DNA of 49,712 nt from Rossellomorea aquimaris (GTDB taxonomy: Bacteria; Bacillota; Bacilli; Bacillales; Bacillaceae_B), in the NCBI RefSeq assembly GCF_003315075.1, contig NZ_QNRJ01000026.1, positions 1-49,712 of the forward strand. Direction: 5' to 3'. The position numbers were made by a program, and so were the translations under genes. Shown one piece after another: positions 33,970 to 43,904 of this stretch (positions are counted from its first letter, which is position 1; each line of letters starts with the position of its first letter). The notes beneath the pieces were generated by a model, which had not been told where the DNA came from, searched no databases, and worked only from the letters and a program-made list of their open reading frames with translations.

Positions 33970-34080
33970 GCGGAAGGCACTTGACTCCTGCGGGTAATAG
34001 AGGAAAGGTCGAGACCCCGCAGGGCAAAGCCCAAGGAGGCTCGACTTCCTCCCCGCGGAAAGCAAGTGCCTGGAGCGGAA
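33970..34080. repeat. Palindromic intergenic repeat, copy 2 (inverted)
   Basis: GGCACTTG (33976-33983) pairs with CAAGTGCC (34063-34070). Read on the minus strand it carries the same ordered blocks as copy 1 (CTTTCCGCGG, GAGCCTCCT, GGGGTCTCG, CCGCAGGAGTC), but the outer arms differ. The two copies face each other about 280 bp apart. Confidence 0.75.
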
Positions 34081-34183
34081 AGGAACGGTCTATGTTTTCA
34101 CACTACCACTCATCTAAAACGGAAATTCACTTTTAGGCAGTTATGCAAAGCTTCATTGTTTACGAAAATAGCAAAATAAAAAA

Positions 34184-34218
34184 TGCATTACAAGCCACTG
34201 GACGTGACCCGCAATGCA
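34184..34218 (-). terminator. Terminator after yhzC
   Basis: On the minus strand TGCATT pairs with AATGCA and inner GTCAC with GTGGC (wobble), followed by T6. Confidence 0.7.
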
Positions 34219-34229
34219 GGATGTAAGCT

Positions 34230-34415
34230 TTACACATGAAACAACAATAGTTTCCCCAGAGGAGAAGTACAGCGATGAGTATGATCGGAGTACCCCTTTT
34301 CTTCTAACATGGATTCTCCCATTTTCTTTGCGTCGCTGTCGGATGAAGCTTCGAATGATTCATCCAGAATCTTTTTTCCGTCTTTTTCAAAAACCGTCAA
34401 TTTGTATACTTTCAT
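34230..34415 (-). CDS. yhzC: YhzC-like small protein
   Basis: A 61-residue protein (MKVYKLTVFEKDGKKILDESF...) with a conserved-looking tail DHTHRCTSPLGKLLLFHV. It has no membrane segment. Position between yhaR and yhaQ on the opposite strand matches B. subtilis yhzC (77 aa, unknown function); the name relies on position and general resemblance. An AAAGGGG ribosome site precedes the ATG, and a terminator hairpin follows. Confidence 0.7.
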   Translation of the reverse strand: MKVYKLTVFEKDGKKILDESFEASSDSDAKKMGESMLEEKGYSDHTHRCTSPLGKLLLFHV

Positions 34416-34601
34416 TGTGATGTACCCCTTTGTATAGAATTCATGTACTCTTTTATTTTTTCATATTATCATTTTTTTGGAAAGTCTAAATCGTTTGATA
34501 AAGAAAAAAGGATGGAAAATGAAACCTTTTATGGATAAAATCGTAGAGTACTAGAGAGAAAAAAGATGCTCGTTTTATGGGTATGGGAGGGAAATGCTGA
34601 A

Positions 34602-35501
34602 ATGGGTTTGAATATACAACAGGTAACCAAACGGTTTGGACAATTTACAGCAGTTGATCAGCTGTCACTGAACATCCCACCGGGTGAAATGTTTGGGTTC
34701 CTGGGCGCGAATGGGGCCGGGAAGACAACAACATTTCGAATGGTGTTAGGGTTGTTAGATGCAACGGAAGGGCAGATTACGTGGAAAGGGAAACGGATCG
34801 ATTATTCCACAAGTCCGGAAATTGGATATCTGCCTGAAGAAAGAGGACTATATCCGAAAATGAAGGTGAGCGATCAGATCGTCTATCTGGCCCGTCTTCG
34901 AGGGATGGATAAAAAAATGATCCTGAAGGAACTGGATTACTGGCTGGAACGATTCAATGTTCCTCAAAACGTCAACAAGAAAGTAGAAGAACTTTCAAAG
35001 GGAAATCAGCAAAAAATACAGTTTATCGCATCGGTTATCCATAAGCCCAGTTTACTGATTCTCGACGAACCGTTCAGCGGTCTCGATCCGGTTAATGTTG
35101 AACTGTTAAAGGATGCGGTCCGGGAAATCAAGAATAATGGAACGACAATCGTGTTCTCCAGTCACCGCATGGAGCATGTGGAGGAGCTCTGTGAAAGCCT
35201 GTGCATCATGCATAAAGGGCGTCCCGTCGTGCATGGTGGCTTGAAGGAGATCAAGCGTTCTTTTGGGAAGAAGAATGTGGTGATTCACTCCGATTTTGAT
35301 CTTCTATATCTGAAGGATATGAAAGGAGTGACGAAGCTGAAAGAAACAACGGAAGGAGTGCTTCTACAGGTCGAGTCTGAGGCTGCTGCCCAGGGGGTAT
35401 TTCATGATGTTGTTCAAAAGGGATTCCTTCGTAAGTTCGAATTAGAAGAACCTTCCCTGAACGATATCTTCATAGAAAAGGTGGGAACTTCTTATGAATA
35501 A
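34602..35501 (+). CDS. yhaQ: ABC exporter ATPase YhaQ (NatA-like)
   Basis: A 299-residue ATPase (YhaQ is 298). Walker A GANGAGKT is at residues 35-42, signature LSKGNQQK, Walker B LLILDEPFSGLD, with an 80-residue C-terminal extension ending NDIFIEKVG as in NatA. It energises the YhaP permease; B. subtilis YhaQP is thought to export sodium or a related substrate, without proof. ATG 34602 follows GGGAGGG (34585-34591); the upstream frame from 34566 is not needed. The stop overlaps yhaP by 8 bp. Confidence 0.9.
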   Translation: MGLNIQQVTKRFGQFTAVDQLSLNIPPGEMFGFLGANGAGKTTTFRMVLGLLDATEGQITWKGKRIDYSTSPEIGYLPEERGLYPKMKVSDQIVYLARLRGMDKKMILKELDYWLERFNVPQNVNKKVEELSKGNQQKIQFIASVIHKPSLLILDEPFSGLDPVNVELLKDAVREIKNNGTTIVFSSHRMEHVEELCESLCIMHKGRPVVHGGLKEIKRSFGKKNVVIHSDFDLLYLKDMKGVTKLKETTEGVLLQVESEAAAQGVFHDVVQKGFLRKFELEEPSLNDIFIEKVGTSYE

Positions 35502-36744
35502 TTTCTTCTTGATCCTTAGTCACTCTTATTTATCTAAGCTTAAGGCTAAATCTTTTATCATATCCACCGTCATCATTGCCGCAGCCCTTGTATTATTGGC
35601 CAATTTTGACAGTATCATTTCGAACTTCAGTGATGATGACACGAGTAAGATAGCAGTTCAGGACGATACGGGCAAGCTGTATGATCCGCTTGTGCAACAG
35701 TTGGAGATCATGGATAGCGAGATTGAGCTTGAACCTGCCACTCAATCGCTGGAAGAAATCGAAAAGAAAATAGAATCTGAAGAAATAAAAGGATTACTCA
35801 TTTTGAGTGAAAGCGCTGAAGGTCTTCCACAAGCCCTATATAAATCCAATTCGTTATCAGAGTCCAATGTGGCCGGGGAATTACAAATCGCCCTGCAAAA
35901 TGTAAAGTCTTCACTGGCTGCAAGTATTCTGGAGCTTTCAGGTGAAGAGCTGGCACTGCTTAGCGGTCCTGTTGCCTTTGAGAAGGAAGCCCTTGTTGCA
36001 GGAGCCAAGTCTGAAGAAGAACTAAGTCAGGCAAGGGGTATTGTATATGTTCTATTATTCTTTATTTATTTCTCTGTCATCGCTTACGCCAACATGACAG
36101 CCATGGAAGTCGCGACAGAAAAAAGCTCCCGGGTCATGGAAATACTCATATCGAGTGTATCCCCGGTGAAACAAATGTTTGCCAAGATTATTGGAATCGG
36201 CCTCGCAGGGTTAACACAGTTAGCCGTCATCCTGGCTGTAGGCTACTTTACAATGATTCAAAAGAAAGATGAACTGGTCGGGGGTTTCTTTGAAGGATTC
36301 GGATTTGAATCTCTATCTGTAGGTGTGATCATATATGCGGTTTTATTCTTCTTATTAGGGTATTTCCTGTATGCAACCCTGGCTGCATTACTGGGGTCTC
36401 TTGTCAGTAGAATCGAAGATGTGCAGCAGATGATCATGCCGATGACCTTCCTGATCATGATTGGATTCTTCATCTCCATGTTCGGTCTTGGAAATCCGGA
36501 ATCCAGTTTTGTCACGATCACTTCGTACATCCCGTTCTTTACACCGATGGTTATGTTCCTTCGTGTAGGGATGCTGAATCTTCCAGTGTATGAACCCGTC
36601 ATAGGAATTGTGGTCCTCCTTGTGACGATTATTATTCTTGGAGTATTTGGGGCAAGGGTGTATCGCGGAGGAGTGCTCCTTTACGGAAAATCTAATTCAT
36701 ATAAAGATATTAAAAAAGCAATCGATATCACATCGAAGAAATAA
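35494..36744 (+). CDS. yhaP: ABC-2 permease YhaP (NatB-like)
   Basis: A 416-residue membrane protein (YhaP is 419). One N-terminal helix (about 17-37) is followed by a roughly 140-residue extracytoplasmic domain, then five to six helices. EVATEKSSRVMEILISSVSPVKQMFAKIIG is the ABC-2 coupling region shared with NatB. It forms the export channel with YhaQ. A moderate terminator follows. Confidence 0.88.
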   Translation: MNNFFLILSHSYLSKLKAKSFIISTVIIAAALVLLANFDSIISNFSDDDTSKIAVQDDTGKLYDPLVQQLEIMDSEIELEPATQSLEEIEKKIESEEIKGLLILSESAEGLPQALYKSNSLSESNVAGELQIALQNVKSSLAASILELSGEELALLSGPVAFEKEALVAGAKSEEELSQARGIVYVLLFFIYFSVIAYANMTAMEVATEKSSRVMEILISSVSPVKQMFAKIIGIGLAGLTQLAVILAVGYFTMIQKKDELVGGFFEGFGFESLSVGVIIYAVLFFLLGYFLYATLAALLGSLVSRIEDVQQMIMPMTFLIMIGFFISMFGLGNPESSFVTITSYIPFFTPMVMFLRVGMLNLPVYEPVIGIVVLLVTIIILGVFGARVYRGGVLLYGKSNSYKDIKKAIDITSKK

Positions 36745-36755
36745 TAGGTAAGAGC

Positions 36756-36788
36756 AGGCTGTCTCCGTCGTCCGGGGCAGCCTTTCTC
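36756..36788 (+). terminator. Terminator after yhaP
   Basis: AGGCTGTCTCCG pairs imperfectly with CCGGGGCAGCCT (36756-36783), followed by TTTCTC. Confidence 0.65.
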
Positions 36789-36892
36789 TATGAATCGCGT
36801 GAAATGTTGAATATATACTGAAATAATCGCCGGTTTTAGGATATAATGAAAGAATATAAGAACGTATATTCGTAGTGCAGGGAGGGAACTTC

Positions 36893-38101
36893 ATGGGGAA
36901 GATTCGGTTTTTTCATGTAGCAGATCTACATCTTGATAGTCCTTTTATCGGACTAAAACATTTACCGAAAGAAGTGTTCGAACGGATACATAATAGTACC
37001 TTTGCCTCTTTTGAAAAAGTGGTAAGGGAAGCGATTCATAGACAAATTGACTTCATCATCATCAGCGGGGATCTGTTTGACGAAGAAGATCGCAGCATTC
37101 GTGCGCAGGCGAAATTATTAAAGCAATTCAAGCTGTTACATTCAAACAACATTCCTGTATACGTTGTTCACGGGAATCATGATCATCTTGGAAGCTTTCG
37201 ATTAGAACTCGATATGCCGGATAACATACATATCTTCAACACAGAAACAGAAGTGAAACAGCTTACTGTAAAGAATGGGACAACTGTAGATATAGTCGGA
37301 TTCAGCTATGGTACAAGACATATCCAGGAAAGAAGGATTGCTGATTATCCCAAACGTTCCGTTGACCGCTATACGATAGGCATCCTCCATGGAAGTGAAG
37401 GAAGTGTGCATTCTTCACATGAAACGTACGCTCCTTTTGCAGTAAGGGAACTATTGGAGAAGAATTATCATTACTGGGCTTTGGGGCATATCCATGAGCG
37501 GCAGATTCTGCACGAAGAGCCTTACATCGTGTATCCAGGCAACATCCAGGGAAGACATCGAAAAGAAACGGGTGAAAAAGGATGCTATGAAGTGGTGCTT
37601 GATCATCACCATACAGAATTAACATTTATCCCGACTCACGACTTGATATGGAAGACATGCACCGTATCCCTTCAAGGTGTTCAGCGCTTTGGGGAAATCT
37701 TTCAGCGTATCCAGCAAGCTCTGGAATATCTTGGAGAAGGGGATGTGTTAATTGAGGTGATCTTGACGGATGACGAATCACTCCCTCAAGACATGGCGGG
37801 CAAAATTGCAGATGGTGATCTACTGGAAGCACTGCAGTCAGAATACGAAAGTCACCGGGGGTTGAAGTGGATTCATTCAATACGATGGAATCATGCACAA
37901 GCGAGTCGTGGAATGGAACAGGATCCATTCAAACAGGAAGTAATCGAGACTCTGGAAAACATGGGTGAAGAAGAATGGAAGGCTGCCCTGGCAGAACTGT
38001 ATGAGCACCCTTCTATTTACCGCTTTCTGGATCCCTTAAAGGAAGAAGAGAAGAAATCTTTAATAGAAGAAACAGAGCACTTGTTACAAAATAAAGGCTG
38101 A
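36893..38101 (+). CDS. yhaO: Mre11/SbcD-like metallophosphoesterase YhaO
   Basis: A 402-residue protein (YhaO is about 408). The calcineurin-like phosphodiesterase motifs are all there: HVADLHLDSPF, ISGDLFDEED, VHGNHDHLG, GILHGSEG and WALGHIHERQ. With YhaN it resembles an SbcCD/Mre11-Rad50 nuclease, presumably acting on DNA ends; B. subtilis YhaO is a DNA-repair candidate. ATG 36893 follows GGGAGG (36880-36885); the GTG at 36875 is less likely. It is followed by yhaN after 17 bp. Confidence 0.9.
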   Translation: MGKIRFFHVADLHLDSPFIGLKHLPKEVFERIHNSTFASFEKVVREAIHRQIDFIIISGDLFDEEDRSIRAQAKLLKQFKLLHSNNIPVYVVHGNHDHLGSFRLELDMPDNIHIFNTETEVKQLTVKNGTTVDIVGFSYGTRHIQERRIADYPKRSVDRYTIGILHGSEGSVHSSHETYAPFAVRELLEKNYHYWALGHIHERQILHEEPYIVYPGNIQGRHRKETGEKGCYEVVLDHHHTELTFIPTHDLIWKTCTVSLQGVQRFGEIFQRIQQALEYLGEGDVLIEVILTDDESLPQDMAGKIADGDLLEALQSEYESHRGLKWIHSIRWNHAQASRGMEQDPFKQEVIETLENMGEEEWKAALAELYEHPSIYRFLDPLKEEEKKSLIEETEHLLQNKG

Positions 38102-38118
38102 TCGTGGAGGTGAATGGG

Positions 38119-41094
38119 GTGAAACTGCTCGAACTTCATATTTATGGATACGGAAAAATAGAAAACAAGCACTATACGATTGGTGACGTTCAATTATTCT
38201 ATGGGGAAAACGAAGCTGGTAAATCAACGATTATGTCGTTCATACATAGCATTCTGTTCGGGTTTCCGACGAAGCAGCAATCCCTCCTCAGGTATGAACC
38301 GAAATCTACTACAGAGTATGGCGGGAGAATCCTTTGCAGCATGGAAGGACAAGGGCTCCTCAGTATCGAGCGGGTTAAAGGGAAGGCCACAGGGGACGTG
38401 ACCGTTCAATTCGAGGACGGAAGAACCGAAGGAGAAGAAACCCTTCAACAACTGCTCGGAAATATGGACAGGACAACTTACCAAAACATATTCTCATTCA
38501 ACCTCGAAGGCCTGCAAAACATTCAGCGCCTCAAAAAAGATGAACTGAACCGCTACCTATTCTCTGCAGGCTCTACAGGGACGGACCTCCTGTTACAGAT
38601 GGAACAGAATTGGCAGAAAGAAAGGGAACAGCTGTTTAAGAAATCGGGAAGAAAGCCGATGGTCAACGCAGTGCTGACACAATTGAAACTCCTTGAAAAA
38701 CAAGTAAAGGAAGGAAAAGAAAAAAATGATCAATACCGTCCTCTCATAGCAAAGCAAAAATCGTTAGAAACACGGATATCATCCTTGGAGACCGAAAAGG
38801 CATCTCTTGCTGAAAAGAAAGAGAACCTGATTTCAGTCAACGAAAACTGGGATACACTCACCAGCTTCAAAAGAGTGGAGGAGAGGCTTACCCAATTGGA
38901 AACAATTGAGTTTCCTGCAAAAGGATTAGAGCGTTTAAACGAACTTAAAACGGAAGAAAGACAAGTGTCGGCATATCTTGAAACCTTGGTGACGAAACAA
39001 GAAAATCTGCATGATAAATTAGAATCAGAAGTGATTGATCCTTCCCTGGTTGAAGACCTTCCTTTTATAGAAAAGATATTGTCTCAACAGTCTTTTTATA
39101 TGAAATGGAAAGAAGAAAGCAGTGAACGGAGCAGAGAACTAAAAACGGTGCGTAGTAAGATCAACGATACGATCCGTGAATTGGGATTAACAATAGAAAT
39201 GGAGGACATCCCGTCCCTGGATACTAGCTTAATGATGTCTGACCGTATTCAAAACGCGCTGGATCGGCAATCAAAGCTCCTTCATGAACGGGAAAGCTTC
39301 CAGAAGCATTACGAAGAGGAAGAAGAAGAACTTCACAACATCGAAAGGAAGTGTGATAGCTTAGAGGACCGGCTGATGGAAGAAGATGAGTATCAAGAAT
39401 TGCAAAGAACGGTGAAAATGGAATCTTCCCGGCAAGCTTCACGGGACCAGGCACATTGGATGAGCCTGCAAGTGAAAGAGGCAGAAGAACGTTTCAGCAG
39501 AAAAAAGTCCTCCTTCTCACGTCAGCTCCTCTTAATAGGTGCAGCACTCCTTCTTTTATTCGGAATTGGGTCATGGGCAATCGTGACCGGGAATGGGCTC
39601 ATTATCGGGATCAGCTTGCTTCTTCTCATTGTAGTGGGTGCATCGGGAATGCAGGCGAGGGGTAATCTGCGAGAAGAATCCAGCATTCTTCAACAAACGA
39701 AAGCACGAGCAAAAGAGTTTCAGCCGGAAGGTCAAATGGAATTTCACTCTTTGGATAGGGCTGAGCAAAGCCTAAAGCAGCAAATGGAGTTGAGGAACGA
39801 GTGGAAGCAGCGAATTCTTTCATTAGAAGAGCAACAGGCGAAACTCCAGAAGCTCCATGCAAAACAGAAGGAAGTAGAGAAAGAAATTGTTTCAGGGGAA
39901 GAAAGGATATCCGATCTGAAAACAGAGCTCTGTTTACCTTCTGATTTTCACTGGAAGTGGCTCCCTGATGCGTTTGTCAAAATGAAAGAGACCGTCTCGA
40001 ATTATGAGGCTTATATCCAACTTAAAGAAGAACAAGAATATGTGGTCCGAAAGTTGAATGAGTATAGGGACCATTGTCAGGAATGGTTCCACCGACACTC
40101 TATCACGTTTACCACAGTGGATGAGGCCATAATTAAACTGAAGGGGATCATGCAGGATATTGAAAAGAATACCCTCCTAATCAATAGCATCCAAACGGAG
40201 GTCGAGCCTCTTTCTTTCGAGATAGAGAAGCTCAGAATTGAAAGTGGAAAGATCCGTGAAGAGGTTGGAACCCTTCTTCAATCTGCAGGGTGCATGGAAG
40301 AAACGGAATTTCGAGAAAAAAAACTTCGCGCCGAAGAGAGAATGGACCTGTCGGCTCAATATAATGGAATGAAAACGAGGCTGACCGAACGAACACTCAA
40401 CACGTTTCTTCGGTTTGATTCAGAGGAAGATAGCAGAAAAGAATTAAAATGGGTATCGAATCGCATCGAAGAGCTTTCAACTGAGCTCTCTGCTCATCAA
40501 AAAGAGCTCGCTACCATTTCGTATGAAATAAAAGTGCTGGAGGAAGGAAAGAGCTACTCTACGATCCTTCAGGAGTTTCAAAGCAAAAAGGCTGAGCTTC
40601 AAGAGCTTGCGTATGACTGGTCCAAATATACGTTAGCACAAGTGGCCTTAAGGAAAACAATGGATCTTTACCAGAAATCGAAGATGCCTAAAGTGATGGA
40701 GCTTGCAGAGGAGAACTTTAGAGAGCTGACGGAAGGGCACTATCTACGGATCTTCTTACGGGATGATGAGATGATCAGGGTAGAGAGGAAGGACGGTGCA
40801 GTTTTCCATGCAGTGGAACTCAGTCAAGGAACGAAAGAACAGTTATACGTCTCGATTCGCTTTGCCCTCATTCAATCTTTCCGGGACAAGTACCCATTGC
40901 CTGTAATGATCGACGATGGCGTAGTCAACTTTGACCTGGAAAGAACGAACGCATTTCTAAAGCTGTTGAGGAAAATGGCAACGAGCCATCAGACTCTGTT
41001 CTTCACCTGCCATTCTCATATAAGAAATGAGTTTACCAAGGATGAAATGATCGTGTTAAAGCGAATGGATAAGGAATCGATTCGAAATGCATGA
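38119..41094 (+). CDS. yhaN: Rad50/SbcC-like ATPase YhaN
   Basis: A 991-residue SMC-like protein (YhaN is about 963). Walker A GENEAGKST lies at residues 29-37; long coiled coils occupy about 180-850; LSQGTKEQLYVSIRFAL is the signature and VMIDDGVVNFD the Walker B near 930. Unusually for the Rad50 type, two adjacent transmembrane helices (about 467-512) sit mid-coil, suggesting membrane tethering. It partners YhaO. GTG 38119 was chosen for GGAGGTGA 5 bases upstream and the MKLLELHIYGYGKIE start common to the family. Confidence 0.9.
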   Translation: MKLLELHIYGYGKIENKHYTIGDVQLFYGENEAGKSTIMSFIHSILFGFPTKQQSLLRYEPKSTTEYGGRILCSMEGQGLLSIERVKGKATGDVTVQFEDGRTEGEETLQQLLGNMDRTTYQNIFSFNLEGLQNIQRLKKDELNRYLFSAGSTGTDLLLQMEQNWQKEREQLFKKSGRKPMVNAVLTQLKLLEKQVKEGKEKNDQYRPLIAKQKSLETRISSLETEKASLAEKKENLISVNENWDTLTSFKRVEERLTQLETIEFPAKGLERLNELKTEERQVSAYLETLVTKQENLHDKLESEVIDPSLVEDLPFIEKILSQQSFYMKWKEESSERSRELKTVRSKINDTIRELGLTIEMEDIPSLDTSLMMSDRIQNALDRQSKLLHERESFQKHYEEEEEELHNIERKCDSLEDRLMEEDEYQELQRTVKMESSRQASRDQAHWMSLQVKEAEERFSRKKSSFSRQLLLIGAALLLLFGIGSWAIVTGNGLIIGISLLLLIVVGASGMQARGNLREESSILQQTKARAKEFQPEGQMEFHSLDRAEQSLKQQMELRNEWKQRILSLEEQQAKLQKLHAKQKEVEKEIVSGEERISDLKTELCLPSDFHWKWLPDAFVKMKETVSNYEAYIQLKEEQEYVVRKLNEYRDHCQEWFHRHSITFTTVDEAIIKLKGIMQDIEKNTLLINSIQTEVEPLSFEIEKLRIESGKIREEVGTLLQSAGCMEETEFREKKLRAEERMDLSAQYNGMKTRLTERTLNTFLRFDSEEDSRKELKWVSNRIEELSTELSAHQKELATISYEIKVLEEGKSYSTILQEFQSKKAELQELAYDWSKYTLAQVALRKTMDLYQKSKMPKVMELAEENFRELTEGHYLRIFLRDDEMIRVERKDGAVFHAVELSQGTKEQLYVSIRFALIQSFRDKYPLPVMIDDGVVNFDLERTNAFLKLLRKMATSHQTLFFTCHSHIRNEFTKDEMIVLKRMDKESIRNA

Positions 41095-41208
41095 TTCTTA
41101 AAAGAATTTGAATTGGCAATAATTTCTCAGATTCGTTACAATACTACAAGGAGTTTGTTTACACGAGCACGGGAATGAAATGAAAGTCAGAAAGAAGGAA
41201 CACATAGT

Positions 41209-42414
41209 ATGACAAAAACAAAAGGGTCCAAACGAAATCGGGGACCGCTGGCACTACTAAGCTTTAACTTATTTATCGTCATGGTTGGAATCGGGCTGGT
41301 CATCCCCATTCTTCCTTTCTACGTCGAAAAATTCAATGCCAATGCTCAAACGCTTGGAGCGTTGGTGGCTGTATTTGCCTTTATGCAGTTTTTATTTGCA
41401 CCTATCTGGGGACGGTTATCCGATCGAATCGGGAGGAAGCCATTAATCACCATCGGCCTGATAGGGTTTGCCATAGCTGAATTCATTTTTGCCTTTGCTG
41501 TAGGGTTATGGATGCTATTTCTGTCCAGGATCCTGGCAGGCGTTTTCGGCTCAGCATTAATGCCGACTGCCATGGCCTATGTATCAGATGTTACAGATGA
41601 GGACAATCGGGGGCAAGGGATGGGGATCCTTGGTGCTGCCATGGGTCTTGGAATCGTCATCGGGCCTGGGATCGGAGGATGGCTGGCAGAAATCAATCTC
41701 TCCTATCCATTTATCTTTGCCGGGATCGCCGCCTCCATTGCAGCCATCGTTTCGGTCATCATATTACCGGAATCGTATCCAAAGGAAAAAAGAACCTTTG
41801 ACCCGAATGAGAAACGTGAAAACCGCTTCGTGGTCATGAAGAATGCGGTGATGAGTCCGGTCGGGTTTCTGTTGGTACTCGTATTCATCATGAGCTTTGG
41901 ATTGGCGAATTTCCAATCAATCTTCAGCTACTATGCCCTCGAACGATATGGATATGGTCCACAGGAAGTCGGGATCATCATTTTGATCATTGGTATCATC
42001 GGTACTGTTGTTCAAGGAGTGGGTGTGGGAAGGGCGACGAAGATCTTCGGTGAGGAAAAGGTCGTAACCGGCTCGTTGCTCCTCAGCGCACTGGGATTTG
42101 TCATCATGACGTTTGCCACTAACTTTGTAGGGGTCTTGATCACAACCGCCGTTTTCTTTGTCGGAAACTCCATGCTCCGTCCGTCGTTGAACTCCCTTAT
42201 TTCAAAACTGGCAGGCGAACGACAGGGGACCGTCATGGGGCTGAACAACTCTTTTCTCAGTCTTGGTAACGTCGCTGGACCATTGCTTGCCGGGACACTG
42301 TTTGAGTGGAATATACATATTCCCTACTTCTTCGGAGCATTCATCATGCTCGTAGGACTGGTAGCGACGAAAGTCTGGATTAGCAAGAAACAAAAAAAAG
42401 CATTGGTGAATTAG
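41209..42414 (+). CDS. MFS drug exporter (Bmr/NorA/TetA-like)
   Basis: A 401-residue, 12-helix major facilitator. FNLFIVMVGIGLVIPILPFY, motif A GRLSDRIGRKP (between helices 2 and 3) and motif C GAAMGLGIVIGPGIGG in helix 5 mark the drug:H+ antiporter-1 group, like Bmr and NorA. It expels hydrophobic drugs using the proton gradient; specificity is unknown. B. subtilis does not have an exporter between yhaN and yhaM, so it is an accessory insertion. It is monocistronic. Confidence 0.85.
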   Translation: MTKTKGSKRNRGPLALLSFNLFIVMVGIGLVIPILPFYVEKFNANAQTLGALVAVFAFMQFLFAPIWGRLSDRIGRKPLITIGLIGFAIAEFIFAFAVGLWMLFLSRILAGVFGSALMPTAMAYVSDVTDEDNRGQGMGILGAAMGLGIVIGPGIGGWLAEINLSYPFIFAGIAASIAAIVSVIILPESYPKEKRTFDPNEKRENRFVVMKNAVMSPVGFLLVLVFIMSFGLANFQSIFSYYALERYGYGPQEVGIIILIIGIIGTVVQGVGVGRATKIFGEEKVVTGSLLLSALGFVIMTFATNFVGVLITTAVFFVGNSMLRPSLNSLISKLAGERQGTVMGLNNSFLSLGNVAGPLLAGTLFEWNIHIPYFFGAFIMLVGLVATKVWISKKQKKALVN

Positions 42415-42420
42415 CCACAG

Positions 42421-42450
42421 AACCGTCTCCTGGTGGGGACGGTTTTTTTC
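42421..42450 (+). terminator. Terminator after the MFS exporter
   Basis: A 10-bp stem (42421-42430 / 42435-42444) with a TGGT loop and T7. Confidence 0.92.
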
Positions 42451-42600
42451 TATGGAAAGAGAGGGACGGACCTCTGGAATTTGATCATCGTTTAGTTCAA
42501 TCCCGGACACACATCGCGCTCCAACCCTTTCCACCCCTGTACTCTATCGAAATATGATATACTGAAACTACTACTAATATAGTTGGACGGAGGAGAAGAG

Positions 42601-43542
42601 ATGTCTGGGATTACACAATTTAATGTCGGAGAAACAATCGAATTACCCCTTTTAATTAAACAAATGACCAAAGGCACGACAAATACAGGTAAGCCGTTTT
42701 TAACGCTGATTCTGCAAGATAAGAGTGGAAACATGGAAGCTAAGCTTTGGGATGCTTCTGAGCAGGATGAGAAGGCATATCAACCTGAAACGATCGTACA
42801 GGTTGTTGGAGACATACATAGTTATCGTGGAAAGAGTCAGCTCAAGATCAAACAGATTCGCCCGGCTTCCCCGGCAGATGGTTATGCCATTTCGGACTTC
42901 CTGGAAACGGCGCCAGTAAGCATTGAGGAAATGACGAGTAAGATCACTCAGTATATTTTTGAAATGAGAAATCCAAATATTCAACGCATCACAAGGCACT
43001 TGATTAAAAAATATCAGAAGCCTTTCCTGGAATATCCGGCGGCTACCAAGAATCATCATGAATTTGTGTCAGGACTTGCGTATCATGTTGTATCGATGCT
43101 GGACCTCTCGAAGGCCATTGCAGGACTGTATCCATCCCTGGATTCAGATCTATTGTACGCCGGGGTCATTCTTCATGATTTAGGCAAAGTCATAGAACTT
43201 TCAGGTCCAACCTCTACTACGTATACGATTGAAGGGAATCTGATCGGTCATATTTCGATCATGGTGAACGAGATTGGAAAAGCTGCAGATGAGCTTGGAA
43301 TTGAAGGGGAAGAAGTGATGATCCTTCAACATCTCGTATTGAGTCATCATGGAAAAGCGGAATGGGGTAGTCCTAAGCCGCCGCTCATTCGTGAAGCTGA
43401 AATCCTGCATTACATCGATAACGTGGATGCAAAGATGAATATGCTGGATCGTGCATTGGAACGGGTGAAACCAGGGGAGTATACAGAAAGAGTATTTGCC
43501 CTTGATAATCGCTCATTCTATAAACCGACTTTTCATAAATAG
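42601..43542 (+). CDS. yhaM: 3'-5' exoribonuclease YhaM
   Basis: A 313-residue protein (YhaM is 314). An N-terminal OB-fold (about 12-95, [22 protein letters not shown]) binds nucleic acid; the HD domain has [25 protein letters not shown] (about 187-196) and LVLSHHGK as metal ligands. It trims RNA, and also DNA, from the 3' end with Mn2+ or Co2+. ATG 42601 follows GGAGGAGAAGAG; an ATG at 42583 is too far upstream. Confidence 0.95.
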   Translation: MSGITQFNVGETIELPLLIKQMTKGTTNTGKPFLTLILQDKSGNMEAKLWDASEQDEKAYQPETIVQVVGDIHSYRGKSQLKIKQIRPASPADGYAISDFLETAPVSIEEMTSKITQYIFEMRNPNIQRITRHLIKKYQKPFLEYPAATKNHHEFVSGLAYHVVSMLDLSKAIAGLYPSLDSDLLYAGVILHDLGKVIELSGPTSTTYTIEGNLIGHISIMVNEIGKAADELGIEGEEVMILQHLVLSHHGKAEWGSPKPPLIREAEILHYIDNVDAKMNMLDRALERVKPGEYTERVFALDNRSFYKPTFHK

Positions 43543-43551
43543 GTAACCTGT

Positions 43552-43584
43552 AAGACCCCGGATAATGGAACGGGGTCTTTTTAG
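43552..43584 (+). terminator. Terminator after yhaM
   Basis: A perfect 9-bp stem AAGACCCCG / CGGGGTCTT with a 10-base loop, then T's. Confidence 0.88.
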
Positions 43585-43673
43585 TAGAATAAAAGGTTAA
43601 ATCCAGTTATGTTTTTTCTCTTCTCTACATATAGTGTTAATAAAGAGGACAAACCTATAAGGAGATGAAGCAA

Positions 43674-43853
43674 ATGACACTACCTATTTGGATGTACTTG
43701 GTTGTAGCAGGGATTTTCGGGAGTGCCTTTATGACAATTAAATCAGCTAAGGAAGAAAAGAATATGGAAGATGAGTGGATAGAGAAAGAAGGAGAAGTCT
43801 ACATTCATCGTATGGAAGAGGAGAAGGAGCGGAGACGTCAACTTACGTCTTGA
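43674..43853 (+). CDS. yhaL: Sporulation-related membrane protein YhaL
   Basis: A 59-residue protein: one transmembrane helix (about 4-22, PIWMYLVVAGIFGSAFMTI) and a highly charged cytoplasmic tail (EDEWIEKEGEVYIHRMEEEKERRR). YhaL occupies this slot between yhaM and prsA in B. subtilis and is required for normal sporulation. ATG 43674 follows TAAGGAG (43658-43664); ATG 43665 lies inside that site. Confidence 0.8.
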   Translation: MTLPIWMYLVVAGIFGSAFMTIKSAKEEKNMEDEWIEKEGEVYIHRMEEEKERRRQLTS

Positions 43854-43864
43854 TCATAGAGAAT

Positions 43865-43901
43865 AAAAAGGACTGACGGAATGGATCCGTCAGTCCTTTT
43901 T
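43865..43901. terminator. Bidirectional terminator (yhaL / prsA)
   Basis: A perfect 16-bp stem (43865-43880 / 43886-43901) with a 5-base loop, giving U-runs on both strands between the convergent genes. Confidence 0.95.
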
Positions 43902-43904
43902 GGT

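Noticed and set aside
33489..34136. ORFs at 33489-33680 and 33912-34136
   Set aside because: Both run through the palindromic repeats, have no ribosome site and show no family resemblance.
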